In this document: in pieces, positions 52,972-61,045 of the stretch
Numbering within the stretch: position 1 is the first letter of the stretch
Layout: each line of letters opens with the position of its first letter
From: Parahaliea mediterranea
Lineage (GTDB): Bacteria; Pseudomonadota; Gammaproteobacteria; Pseudomonadales; Halieaceae
Length of the DNA: 64,000 nt
Assembly (NCBI RefSeq): GCF_017255185.1
Contig: NZ_JAFKCZ010000008.1
Span: forward strand, 169,714 to 233,713
Direction of reading: 5' to 3'
Position numbers and translations under genes: made by a program
Notes under the pieces: generated by a model
Databases searched by the model: none
Seen by the model: the letters and a program-made list of their open reading frames with translations, nothing else
Told to the model about the DNA's origin: nothing

Positions 52972-52987
52972 AGCAAGTACAATGCCA
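52972..52987 (-). promoter_or_regulatory. Sigma-54 promoter of the THxN PEP-CTERM gene
   Basis: On the minus strand TGGCATTGTACTTGCT matches the RpoN consensus at TGGCA and TTGCT with the invariant GG and GC ten bases apart. It lies 128 bases before the ATG. Confidence 0.8.
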
Positions 52988-53049
52988 ATAAAAATTTTTA
53001 CTTGTTTTTCAACAGGTTAAAAATTCCCGAGAAAGCGAACGCCAGCCCC

Positions 53050-53067
53050 CTGTAAAAAAAACTGACA
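53050..53067 (-). promoter_or_regulatory. 18-bp upstream activator element, copy 1
   Basis: The plus strand reads CTGTAAAAAAAACTGACA. Its centre is about 71 bases upstream of the minus-strand -24 element, one helical turn closer than the other units. The reverse complement recurs exactly at 53178-53195. Confidence 0.7.
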
Positions 53068-53177
53068 ATCCCGGGGCGATCGTGAACCGGCCGCCCGCCG
53101 CTAACCGGCCATCGGGAACGTCACAACGCCCACAAAGGCGTCCACCCCGGGCGCGGCGCGCCTTCGCGGGGAAAGCA

Positions 53178-53195
53178 GTGTCAGTTTTTTTTACA
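53178..53195 (+). promoter_or_regulatory. 18-bp upstream activator element, copy 2
   Basis: The sequence TGTCAGTTTTTTTTACAG is the exact reverse complement of copy 1. It faces the plus-strand PEP-CTERM gene, about 247 bases upstream of its -24 element. Confidence 0.65.
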
Positions 53196-53342
53196 GCGCG
53201 GCGGGGAGAACGCCGGCGCGCGCGGCGGCGGCAGGCCCCTCCCGACCGGACTCATCCGGGCCGAGACCGGGATTCAGCGTCCCCGCGGATGTCCGGCCCC
53301 GGAACACAGACTCCGAACCTTTCATTTTGTGATATAGATCAC

Positions 53343-53360
53343 TGTCGATATTCTTAACAG
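53343..53360 (+). promoter_or_regulatory. 18-bp upstream activator element, copy 3 (degenerate)
   Basis: TGTCGATATTCTTAACAG matches 12 of 18 bases of copy 2, with both ends kept (TGTC and ACAG). Its centre is about 82 bases upstream of the plus-strand -24 element, the same distance as at 33154-33171. Confidence 0.5.
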
Positions 53361-53433
53361 TTTTATACGCTTACCCCATCGGCACGGCACAAAAACATAT
53401 CATCTGATTGTTTTTATTGGGCTTTTTATATTT

Positions 53434-53449
53434 TGGCATACAATGTGCT
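53434..53449 (+). promoter_or_regulatory. Sigma-54 promoter of the second PEP-CTERM gene
   Basis: TGGCATACAATGTGCT has the invariant GG and GC at RpoN spacing and differs at one base from the minus-strand element at 33066-33081. It lies about 100 bases before the ATG at 53552. Confidence 0.78.
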
Positions 53450-53551
53450 TTTAGCTGGTCAGAGCCGCAGCCGGGCATCACTTAAGCGGGCATCACTTAT
53501 AGAGAGCCTGGCGCGAATGACAAATCCATTTCAACAACGGGGCATCATCCA

Positions 53552-54142
53552 ATGAAGCAACTCCTGAAATCCTGCCTGCTGGCAGCGGGGCTGGTCGCGG
53601 GCACATCCGCTCACGCGGGCCTGATCACCACTGAATTGAATGTCGATCAATTCGTCGGGTACTGGCAATCCCACACCTTCGAACTCGATGTTAGTGGCGA
53701 TCCCGCCTTCGGCGAGGGCGACATACTGGGCGGCCAACTAAGCATCGAGCTGTTTGACGACAACGCGAAACAAAATGGCAATGAAAAAGGATTTTTTGGC
53801 TACGATCTGGAATTCGATGACCCCGACTTCGTCACGATAATCGTGGAAGGACTGGATGGCGATTCGGGCGAGTTCAGCACCATGGTCAACGGCTTGTGGA
53901 CCACCGCACTCGGCCCGGAGGCTCTCGCCGCCATCGCTGGCGACGGTCTTCTGGAGATCACCGTATTCGGCGGCCTGCTAAATCCGGACGACTTTAGCAT
54001 TGGCCGCTCCATGCTGTCGCTGGAAACAAACGGCGCCCCGGCGGCTGTACCCACGCCCGCCACCCTCGCCCTGTTTGGCCTGGGTCTCGCCGGCCTGGGC
54101 CTGACCAGGCGCAAGGCCGCGAACGGAGTCGCCAGGGGCTGA
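53552..54142 (+). CDS. PEP-CTERM sorting-domain protein
   Basis: A 196-residue exosortase substrate. The signal peptide ends at about residue 22 (SAHA-GL). The mature region is acidic and beta-rich, with GFFGYDLEFDDPDF. The C-terminal signal is AVPTPATLALFGLGLAGLGL then TRRK, with PTP replacing PEP. It carries no recognised functional domain. It is divergent from the THxN protein gene, with a shared sigma-54-type control region. It is expected to be processed by exosortase A at 17082-18641. Confidence 0.87.
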   Translation: MKQLLKSCLLAAGLVAGTSAHAGLITTELNVDQFVGYWQSHTFELDVSGDPAFGEGDILGGQLSIELFDDNAKQNGNEKGFFGYDLEFDDPDFVTIIVEGLDGDSGEFSTMVNGLWTTALGPEALAAIAGDGLLEITVFGGLLNPDDFSIGRSMLSLETNGAPAAVPTPATLALFGLGLAGLGLTRRKAANGVARG

Positions 54143-54932
54143 GTGCCGCATTTTTCAGCTTTGACGGGATGTCTTCGGGCAACAAACCAACTTCAAATCA
54201 TCGAAGACAGCCTGCAGACCCCGTCCTACCTGCCCGCCAATGGCGCGGGTGCCCACCACCCCGAGGCGGCGCTGAAGTCGCCCTCGGGCGTTCGGCTAGA
54301 TGCATTCCTCCCCACCCGCTCCCTGGCCTGTCTCGCCGACACCCGCCCCCTGCATACGGCGCGTCGAGTGGCTGCGACGAGAGGAGCGAGCGATTCCGCG
54401 CCCACCATGAGCGCATCAATGGTCCGGCGACATGACGCAAACCGCGTTTTCAGGCGCGCAACAACGCAACGGTAAAAAGACAACGGATTAGTACGCATTC
54501 CTATGGTTTAGCTATTAGCGAAATAGCGCCTAATAACCAGACCAAAGGCGCTATTCCAAAGTTGTCTACCTGTCGATTTGCTTGCGTCAAATCAATCTAA
54601 AATCGTCGTTATGACATCATTTCCCACTGCTATTCTTCCCTACGGCGCTTCGGGGGGAGTTTTCTATGGGCGCGCACCCGCAGGTCTTGGGGCTGCTTTC
54701 CTGTAATCATTCACCCTCCCGAAACTCCTCGACAGGTGGAGATCCTGTGCCTGTGCAGCGGGTTTGGAGCCCCGGCAATTCATGCACCAGGCAAACAGTC
54801 CATCAGGGAGGATGAGCGCTCGCGTTTCCAGATTAGTATTAAAGCCCCGCGGGGCCATGACCAGGATGTTGCAAGCATACAGGAAGCGAACTTTCCCGAG
54901 GGAGAGTATTTCGAGCACAGGGAGACTGGACA
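54143..54932. other. Intergenic region before the amyloid operon
   Basis: 790 bases without a convincing gene. An eight-base inverted repeat (TGTCTTCG at 54170 and CGAAGACA at 54202) follows the PEP-CTERM gene but has a 24-base loop and no T-run. A lower-GC stretch at about 54470-54620 differs from its surroundings and may hold the promoter of the amyloid operon. A weak GG-N10-GC pattern at 54667 and a partial TGTCGAT half-site at 54571 are not good enough to call. Short frames here lack coding character. Confidence 0.5.
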
Positions 54933-55808
54933 ATGAGACACCTACTTCTGACGACCCTGGTCGCCGGCATGAGTTTACCGCTCATCGCCAGCGCCAACCC
55001 GACCAACACGGCGGACACCGCGGATACCCAGACCGCGACCGCGGCGTCCACCGCCGATAGCGGCGGCGCGTCCGCCAATGAATACTCGGATGCCATCAGC
55101 GCCATGGGCGTCGCCAATGGCAATGACCTGAGCGACAACTCCAACAACTCGCTGACGGATTCACAGAACACCAACGCGAGTTACAACGACTCCGGCAACT
55201 TCGGACTGACCGCCGACAACGCCGGCAACACCGACAATAGCGCCACTGACTCCAACAACCTGGGGATAGGGGTGACCGATTCCTTCAACACCAATGCCAG
55301 CACCAATGACTCCGGCAATCTGTCCACCGCCTTCGATGGGGAGTGGAATGCCGACAACAGCACCAACGGCAGCGAGAACCTGACCGTCAACCTGGACAAC
55401 GTCGGCAATCTCGACGGCAGCGTCAATGACAGCGGCAACGTCACTTCCGCCACCGATTTGAGCAGCGACTACGACGCAAGCACCAACGACAGCCTGAACT
55501 CAACCTATGTAATGGAAGGCTCGGGCAACACCACGACGACAATCACCGACTCTGGCAACACCACCACCACCGACTCCGGCAATTTCAGCCTGAACATCGA
55601 CGCGGCGGTCAATGTGGCGACCCTGTCGGGCACGGTGAGTGCCAACATGCAGCCCATCCAGGCCGGCTCCACCTACACCTCCAGCAACACCATTTCGGAG
55701 GGTTCGTTGAGCGATGTGGCCGGCATCACACTGGTGGGACAAAACGGTGGCGCGAACAGCCTGATACAGCAAAACGTATCAGTGCAGTCCACGCTTAGCC
55801 TGCAATAG
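54933..55808 (+). CDS. Fap-like functional amyloid subunit 1
   Basis: A 291-residue secreted protein with a signal peptide ending near ASA-NP. The mature protein is almost all Asn, Ser, Thr, Asp and Gly, with imperfect repeats of about 20-25 residues centred on N-D-S-G-N (five clear copies, for example YNDSGNFGLTADNAGN). It has no Cys. The C-terminus is ANSLIQQNVSVQSTLSL. Fap amyloid repeats of Pseudomonas have comparable NxSGN...GN spacing, and the genes that follow are FapD- and FapF-like. It is probably a fibre subunit exported through the FapF-like porin. GGGAGA lies seven bases before the ATG. Assignment to FapB or FapC is not possible. Confidence 0.72.
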   Translation: MRHLLLTTLVAGMSLPLIASANPTNTADTADTQTATAASTADSGGASANEYSDAISAMGVANGNDLSDNSNNSLTDSQNTNASYNDSGNFGLTADNAGNTDNSATDSNNLGIGVTDSFNTNASTNDSGNLSTAFDGEWNADNSTNGSENLTVNLDNVGNLDGSVNDSGNVTSATDLSSDYDASTNDSLNSTYVMEGSGNTTTTITDSGNTTTTDSGNFSLNIDAAVNVATLSGTVSANMQPIQAGSTYTSSNTISEGSLSDVAGITLVGQNGGANSLIQQNVSVQSTLSLQ

Positions 55809-55831
55809 TCGCGGAGTCAGAGGAGACTGTC

Positions 55832-56737
55832 ATGAAACGTACACCGCTATTTTGTGCGCTTGTCCTGGCCACCTCGGCCGGCCTAGCGTGGGGCAACCCA
55901 ACCAACACTGCCACCACCTCGGCCACGTCACAAGACGCCCAAGCCACTTCGGATGCGATGAACAATGGCGCATCGGCCAATGAAGATTCATTCGCCATGG
56001 CCATTTCCGACTCGCTCAACAACAACAACCTGAGCGACAATTCGGATAATTCGCAAAACAACTCCTTCAACCTTGATGAAAGTTCCAACAACTCGGACAA
56101 TGCCAACGTGGGCTTGACCAACGTGTTGAACACCAACAACGCGCAAAACAACTCCGGCAACGCCGATGTGGACCTGAACGGCGTGGGCAACCTCGACGCC
56201 AGTACCAATGGTTCCTTCAACGCCGACCTGACCACGAACGAGCTGTACAACGAAAACAACAGTTACAACGACTCCGGCAACGTGGCCGTCGACGCATCCA
56301 ACTCCTTCAACACCGATGTGTCCACCAATAACTCGGGCAACGCCGACCTCACTCACACCGAAAACCACGTTGTGGACGAGAGCTTCAATAACTCCGGCAA
56401 CTACAGCGAGACCATCAGCAACTCGCTGAACACCGAGACCACGATCAGCAATTCGGGCAACGTCGACACCACCAACTCCGGCAATACCCTGATTGACGTG
56501 GCGGTGGCGTTGAACCTGGCGGATCTGGAGGCCACGGTGACCGACAACAGCACCACCCTGGGTGGCGCGGAAGTCGGCGCCATGTACGACTCCGCCAACG
56601 GCATTGCCGCGAGCGGTATCGGGCTGTCGGGCATTACCGGCATCGCCCAGAACGGCGCGGCCAACAGCCAGGTCCAGCAGAACGTCAGCGTGCAATCCGA
56701 GCTCAGTCTCGGAGGTGGTGGCGGAGGGTCTTTGTAG
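55832..56737 (+). CDS. Fap-like functional amyloid subunit 2
   Basis: A 301-residue paralogue of the preceding protein. The signal peptide ends near AWG-NP, and the mature start NPTNTA is shared. Six N-[DN]-S-G-N repeats are visible (QNNSGNADVDLNGVGN, YNDSGNV, FNNSGNY and others), and the C-terminus QVQQNVSVQSELSL is shared and followed by a Gly tract. The only Cys is in the signal peptide, unlike FapC of Pseudomonas, which has a C-terminal CxxC. GAGGAG lies seven bases before the ATG and the gap from the first subunit gene is 23 bases. One of the two may nucleate and the other form the bulk fibre; which is which is unknown. Confidence 0.72.
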   Translation: MKRTPLFCALVLATSAGLAWGNPTNTATTSATSQDAQATSDAMNNGASANEDSFAMAISDSLNNNNLSDNSDNSQNNSFNLDESSNNSDNANVGLTNVLNTNNAQNNSGNADVDLNGVGNLDASTNGSFNADLTTNELYNENNSYNDSGNVAVDASNSFNTDVSTNNSGNADLTHTENHVVDESFNNSGNYSETISNSLNTETTISNSGNVDTTNSGNTLIDVAVALNLADLEATVTDNSTTLGGAEVGAMYDSANGIAASGIGLSGITGIAQNGAANSQVQQNVSVQSELSLGGGGGGSL

Positions 56738-56851
56738 ACTCGACACCGCGAATGTTGACCAGTTAGCCCAATGCCCGAAGTACGGGTGGCGGCAGGGACG
56801 CCGCCACCGCTTTTACGCGACGGCGGGCATGAGTGGGGCAAGGAGTTCGCC

Positions 56852-57247
56852 ATGTTGACTTTTCGCTGTACCCGCGCAGGTATCGGCGCTTGCGCATTGT
56901 GCCTGTTGCCGGCGGGCGTTGCTGCCGAATCGATTGCGATGGATAGCAACGAGGCCCCGCCCTCCCCTTCGCCCTTGTTCGCCGTGGCCGCGGTCAGTGC
57001 CGGCGAACTGGATGCAAACCGGGGACGGGAGGGGCTGGATATCGACGAGCTGGTTATGCAGCTCAACGACGTGCGCGCCGACGCGTCCGTCGCCAACAAT
57101 GTACTCAATTCACAAAGTACGGGAGGCAACCTTGTGGAAGCCGGCGCGTTCAGCAACGCCGCCGGGCTGGTGTTCAATGTCCAGAACTCCGGTAACCACG
57201 TTGTGATTCAAAACACCACGCTGATCAACGTCAACCTGGAGCCGTGA
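56852..57247 (+). CDS. Small secreted protein of the amyloid operon
   Basis: A 131-residue exported protein starting at ATG 56852 (AAGGAG eight bases upstream). After a signal peptide (ending VAA-ES) comes an acidic segment with ELDANRGREGLDIDELVMQ. A C-terminal part rich in Asn and Val (NAAGLVFNVQNSGNHVVIQN) has amyloid-like character. Proteins like this commonly lie next to C39 peptidase genes in Fap-type loci. It may be a chaperone, minor subunit or peptidase substrate. Its stop overlaps the GTG of the peptidase gene. Confidence 0.7.
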   Translation: MLTFRCTRAGIGACALCLLPAGVAAESIAMDSNEAPPSPSPLFAVAAVSAGELDANRGREGLDIDELVMQLNDVRADASVANNVLNSQSTGGNLVEAGAFSNAAGLVFNVQNSGNHVVIQNTTLINVNLEP

Positions 57248-57945
57248 GCGTGACAAGGGCAGTCATTCGCTGCGCCCTGGCGGCAGTGGCGGTCAGTTGC
57301 GGCTCCGCGCTGGCCGGCAACGTCAACGTGCCCGGTCCGGGCGGCATGTTGCTGAATGTGCCGGTAACCAGTTTCCAGGAACGCAAGTTCGAGCGCGTGG
57401 TACCCCAGGCCTTCGATTTCAGCTGCGGTTCCGCGGCGGTGGCCACCCTGTTGACCTACCACTTCGACAGCCCGCACACCGAACGCGAGATTTTCATCGA
57501 CATGTACGAGACCGGCGACCAGGAGAAAATCCAGGCCAAGGGCTTCTCCCTGCTCGATATGAAGCTGTACCTCGAGCGCGCCGGCTATCGCGCCGACGGT
57601 TTTCGCATCTCGCCGGACAAACTGCGCGAAGTCGGCATTCCCGCCATCGCGCTGATAGACACCCGCGGGTACTCGCACTTCGTCGTGGTCAAGGCCGTCA
57701 ACGAGGGCCACCTGATCCTCGGCGACCCGGCCCTGGGCATTCGCGCGGTTTCGCGGGCCGAGTTCGAGGCGATGTGGAACGGCATCTTCTTCGTCATCCA
57801 CAACCGCATGGAATTGGCCCAGCAGCACTTCAACCAGGACGAGGACTGGAACCGCCTGCTGGCGCCGCCGCTGGGCGAAGCGGTTTCCCGCCGCACCCTC
57901 GCGGAATTCACCCTGAGCCTGCCGACGCGAGCACATGACTACTGA
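57244..57945 (+). CDS. fapD: C39-family cysteine peptidase, FapD-like
   Basis: A 233-residue exported protein with a signal sequence (residues about 3-24) and one peptidase C39 domain. The catalytic Cys lies in FDFSCGSAAVATLLTYHF near residue 60, His in GYSHFVVVKAV near 142, and Asp in ILGDPALGIR near 160. Fap loci encode such a peptidase, thought to process amyloid components in the periplasm. The GTG start overlaps the preceding gene (GTGA) and its end overlaps the next gene by 11 bases, so the products are coupled. Confidence 0.83.
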   Translation: MSVTRAVIRCALAAVAVSCGSALAGNVNVPGPGGMLLNVPVTSFQERKFERVVPQAFDFSCGSAAVATLLTYHFDSPHTEREIFIDMYETGDQEKIQAKGFSLLDMKLYLERAGYRADGFRISPDKLREVGIPAIALIDTRGYSHFVVVKAVNEGHLILGDPALGIRAVSRAEFEAMWNGIFFVIHNRMELAQQHFNQDEDWNRLLAPPLGEAVSRRTLAEFTLSLPTRAHDY

Positions 57946-58486
57946 CATCGCCAGGCGCGCGCGGACGACGCTGCTGGCGGCATCGCTGGCGGCGGGCGCG
58001 GCCGCGGCCGAGCCCGGCGACCTGCCGGGCTACGTGCGACACGCGATGCAACAGGACTGTTGCCAGCGCGGCGCGACACTCGGCACGGCCCTGCCGCCAG
58101 CGCAGCTGGCCGAGTTGCGCGGGGGTTTTACCGATAGCAACGGCCTGCGCTTTGCTTTCAGTTTCGACCGCGTCACCCGCCTCAACGGCGAAGCCCTGTC
58201 TCGGGTCAGCGTGGTGCTACCGGTGTTCACGCTGGTCGACGGAGCCACGCAACCGGCCTTCACAAGCGCGTCACAACACCTGGGTAACCTGTCCACCCTG
58301 TCCCCGGGCACGGGAGCGAGCGCGCTGAACGGCGGTTTGCCCATGCAGATCCAGAACGCACTTGACAATCAACATATAGAGAACTTGACTTTGATTAACC
58401 TGGATATAATTGGCACGGATACGCTGCGGGGCGCCATGATTCGCAATCTCATTGAAACCACTTCAATCGAGTCCCTGAGTCCCTGA
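57935..58486 (+). CDS. Small secreted protein of the amyloid operon, FapE position
   Basis: A 183-residue exported protein with an Ala-rich signal (residues about 10-25). A Cys pair CC lies near residue 42, followed by LAELRGGFTDSNGLRFAFSF near 61-80. The C-terminal part has MQIQNALDNQHIENLTLINL. The RGGF...FSF...QNxLDNQ pattern recurs in small proteins next to C39 peptidase and FapF-like porin genes. Its place between the FapD- and FapF-like genes corresponds to fapE, but sequence similarity to FapE itself is not obvious. The RGG could be a C39 cleavage site. Confidence 0.68.
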   Translation: MTTDIARRARTTLLAASLAAGAAAAEPGDLPGYVRHAMQQDCCQRGATLGTALPPAQLAELRGGFTDSNGLRFAFSFDRVTRLNGEALSRVSVVLPVFTLVDGATQPAFTSASQHLGNLSTLSPGTGASALNGGLPMQIQNALDNQHIENLTLINLDIIGTDTLRGAMIRNLIETTSIESLSP

Positions 58487-58572
58487 GCCCCTAGCCAGCC
58501 ATCCCCGGCCAAGGCACCGAAACGCGCGGTGCACGGTGTCCATTTGTCCACAATAACAACAGGATACGGCTT

Positions 58573-59646
58573 ATGATGCGCCCCCACCGGATCACCCTCG
58601 TCCACTGTCTCTCCGCGTTGTTCGCCACCCCCCTGCCCCTGCTGGCCCAGGACGCCGGATCGAGCGAGCAGCCGGTGGAACAGCCCGTTGGCGAGGCGCC
58701 GGAGGAATCCCAAACGCCGCAAGTGGTATTCAGCGACCGCGGGGTACGCGGCGTACTGACCCCCGCGGGACGGACGGTATTCGAACCCTCTTTTTCCTAC
58801 ACCCACTCCTCCTCGACCGCCGTGGCCATCGAGGGTTTCACCATTTTACCGGCCCTGGTGGTGGGCCTGATCAACGTGTCCCAGGTGCAACGCGACTCCT
58901 ACATCACCGGGCTGTCCGCGCGCCACGGTATTGGCGGCCGCTGGGAGGCGGAGCTCTATGTGCCCTACGTGTATCGAGACGAGGCCATCCGCCAGCGCGA
59001 CATCCTCGAAGGTTCGTCGGCGGATTTTATCTCCGACACCACCGGCGACGGCATTGGCGATGTGGAGGCCTCGCTGCGCTACCAGCTCAACAGCGGCCAT
59101 ATGGGCGGGCCGATTTACATCGCCAGCCTTCGCGTCAAGAGCGACACCGGCGAGGGCCCCTTCGATATCGAGCGCGACACCATCTTCAGCGACGACGGGG
59201 TGAGATTGACCGATGTCCTGCTGGAGCAACCCACCGGTTCCGGTTTCTGGGGGGTGCAGCCCAGCGTCACCATGCTCTATACCACCGCCCCCGCGGTGCT
59301 CTACGGCAGCCTCAGCTATTTCTGGAACATGGAGCGCGATGTCGGCGAGCCCCAGGGCGAGGTGGACCCCGGCGACGCCGTGGGGCTGAGCATGGGCATC
59401 GGTTTCGCCATCAACCAGCAGACCTCGTTCAGCCTGGGCTACGAGCACAACACGGTGTTCAAGTCCAAGGTGGAGAACGACAACGACCTCGAATCGCTGT
59501 TCGAGCGCACCCAGGTGGGCTCCTTCCTGCTGGGGGTATCCTACGCCACCTCCGCCACGCGCAGCTGGAACCTGTCGGTCGCCATCGGCGCCACCGAGGC
59601 GGCGGCGGATGTGCAGGTCACCCTGCGGGTGCCGACCACTTTTTGA
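58573..59646 (+). CDS. fapF: FapF-like outer-membrane amyloid exporter
   Basis: A 357-residue outer-membrane protein. A signal peptide ends near LLA-QD, followed by a short Gln/Glu/Pro-rich N-terminal region. From RGVLTPAGRTVFEPSFSYTH a beta-barrel runs to the end, with YVPYVYRDEAIRQRD and a terminal VTLRVPTTF ending in Phe. The GVLTP...PSxxYxHSS pattern is the one I associate with FapF and related transporters. The N-terminal region is shorter than in Pseudomonas FapF, which has a coiled-coil domain there. It should export the two amyloid subunits. AGGA lies eight bases before the ATG. Confidence 0.8.
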   Translation: MMRPHRITLVHCLSALFATPLPLLAQDAGSSEQPVEQPVGEAPEESQTPQVVFSDRGVRGVLTPAGRTVFEPSFSYTHSSSTAVAIEGFTILPALVVGLINVSQVQRDSYITGLSARHGIGGRWEAELYVPYVYRDEAIRQRDILEGSSADFISDTTGDGIGDVEASLRYQLNSGHMGGPIYIASLRVKSDTGEGPFDIERDTIFSDDGVRLTDVLLEQPTGSGFWGVQPSVTMLYTTAPAVLYGSLSYFWNMERDVGEPQGEVDPGDAVGLSMGIGFAINQQTSFSLGYEHNTVFKSKVENDNDLESLFERTQVGSFLLGVSYATSATRSWNLSVAIGATEAAADVQVTLRVPTTF

Positions 59647-59782
59647 GCGACCTGGCCGGCAAAACTTCCCCCGGGAATACGATTTGCTAAACCGCGCCCC
59701 GGCAAAGTGACGTTTCGGCTCACTATGCGCCGCCCGGGGGCGGGGTATAGTGGGCCGCACATCACAACGCGACGGGGCAAGC

Positions 59783-61021
59783 ATGTTTTACGGTTGGCGG
59801 ATCGTGGGCGGGGCGTTCATCGCCCAATTGTTTATCACCGGCTTCATGACGTATTCCTTTGGTCTGTTCGTGGTGCCCCTGCAGGAGAGCTACGGCGCCA
59901 CCCGGGCCCAGGTGAACCTGGCGATGACCGCCACCACCCTGGCCGGCCTGGTCCTGTCGCCGCTGATCGGCGCGCTGGCCGACCGGGTGTCCAGCCGCCT
60001 GCTGATGGCCGCCGGCGCCGCGATTTTCGCCCTGGGGCTTTGGGGCATGTCCCTCAGTAGCGGTATCTGGCAGTTTGTGGCGGTGTTCGGGGTATCGATC
60101 AGTTTCGCCAGCCTCACCCTGGGGCCCCTGGTGTGCTCCACCACCATCGCGCGCTGGTTCAGCAGCCGTCGCGGGCGGGCACTGGGGATCGCGGCCATGG
60201 GCACCTCGATCGGCGGCCTGGTACTGCCCGTGGTGCTGGGACACTGGATCGCCGCGGAGGACTGGCGCAGCGCCCTGCAATACCTGGCGATCGCGGTGGC
60301 GGTGGGCGTGCTGCCGCTAATGCTGCTGCTGATACGCAGCCACCCCCAGGCACTGGGACTACACCCGGACGGCGAAGCCCCCAACCCGGCGGCACACGCC
60401 GCGCCGGCGGGCGACATCGACTTCCGCGGCATTCTGCGCCACCCCGCCTTCTGGAGTATCGGGCTATCGATCGGCCTGCTGTTCAGCGTGTATTCCGCGC
60501 TGATGGCCAACCTGGTGCCCTACGCCCAGGGTACCGGCATCGAACTCGAGGCCGCCGGAATACTGATGACCGCGATCGCCGGCGCCGGCCTGGTGGGCAA
60601 GTTGTTGTTCGGCGTCGCGGCGGACCGCATCAGCCTGCGCCTGGGACTGTGGCTGGCCATTGCGCTGGTCTTCACGGGCATGGTGATTTTGCTGCAGGAA
60701 CCCGGCTACCCGGTCACCCTGCTGGCCTGCGTCATTATCGGCCTCGCCGCCGGCGGCATGTTGCCGGTGTGGGGCGCGTTGCTGGCGGTCATCTTCGGGG
60801 TCACCAGCTACGGCCGGGTGATGGGCCTGATGAACCCCCTGATCACGCTGCTGGTGATGCCCGGTTTCGTGATCACCGGCTACCTGTACGACCGCAGCGG
60901 CGACTACCACAGCGCCTTCTGGCTCTACCTGGTCCTGCTGGCGGCGGCGGCGTTAATCCTCACCCGGCTGCGGGTACCGGGAACGCCGGCGCAAGCGCAG
61001 GCCGCCGCCAGCCCCGGCTGA
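59783..61021 (+). CDS. MFS transporter, monocarboxylate/oxalate-formate type
   Basis: A 412-residue major facilitator protein with 12 hydrophobic helices. The N-terminus FYGWRIVGGAFIAQ is typical of the monocarboxylate and oxalate/formate antiporter-like group. The loop GALADRVSSRLLM follows helix 2, and ARWFSSRRGRALGIAAMGTS lies before helix 5. ATG 59783 has GGGGC five bases upstream; a GTG at 59750 is possible but less likely. It is probably a uniporter or symporter for an organic acid; the substrate is unknown. It appears unrelated to the EPS locus. Confidence 0.85.
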   Translation: MFYGWRIVGGAFIAQLFITGFMTYSFGLFVVPLQESYGATRAQVNLAMTATTLAGLVLSPLIGALADRVSSRLLMAAGAAIFALGLWGMSLSSGIWQFVAVFGVSISFASLTLGPLVCSTTIARWFSSRRGRALGIAAMGTSIGGLVLPVVLGHWIAAEDWRSALQYLAIAVAVGVLPLMLLLIRSHPQALGLHPDGEAPNPAAHAAPAGDIDFRGILRHPAFWSIGLSIGLLFSVYSALMANLVPYAQGTGIELEAAGILMTAIAGAGLVGKLLFGVAADRISLRLGLWLAIALVFTGMVILLQEPGYPVTLLACVIIGLAAGGMLPVWGALLAVIFGVTSYGRVMGLMNPLITLLVMPGFVITGYLYDRSGDYHSAFWLYLVLLAAAALILTRLRVPGTPAQAQAAASPG

Positions 61022-61029
61022 ACCGGGGC
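61011..61029. terminator. Possible hairpin between convergent genes
   Basis: A GC-only stem (GCCCCGG / CCGGGGC) with a five-base loop spans the MFS stop codon, just before the end of the convergent fadE gene. There is no T-run, so a function as an intrinsic terminator is uncertain. Confidence 0.3.
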
Positions 61030-61045
61030 CCGGCGGCGCGGACCG

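Larger units (their letters stand above)
52845..53551. promoter_or_regulatory. Shared 707-base control region between two divergent PEP-CTERM genes
   Basis: This non-coding region holds a sigma-54 promoter for each gene (52972-52987 minus, 53434-53449 plus). It also has two perfect inverted 18-bp elements (53050-53067 and 53178-53195) and a weaker third copy (53343-53360). The middle part is GC-rich and shows no coding pattern. PrsR bound to these elements could contact both promoters by looping. Confidence 0.75.

Noticed and set aside
54571-54682. Weak sigma-54-like pattern (TGGGCGCGCACCCGCA) with a TGTCGAT half-site upstream
   Set aside because: Only the GG and GC pairs match, the second half of the upstream element is absent, and the spacing is out of helical phase with the other three units.
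54740-54880. Possible cyclic-di-GMP (GEMM-I) riboswitch before the amyloid operon, because of CACCAGGCAAAC and a later AAAGCC
   Set aside because: The conserved tetraloop, the GACGCAAAGCC strand and the normal spacing between the two motifs are missing.
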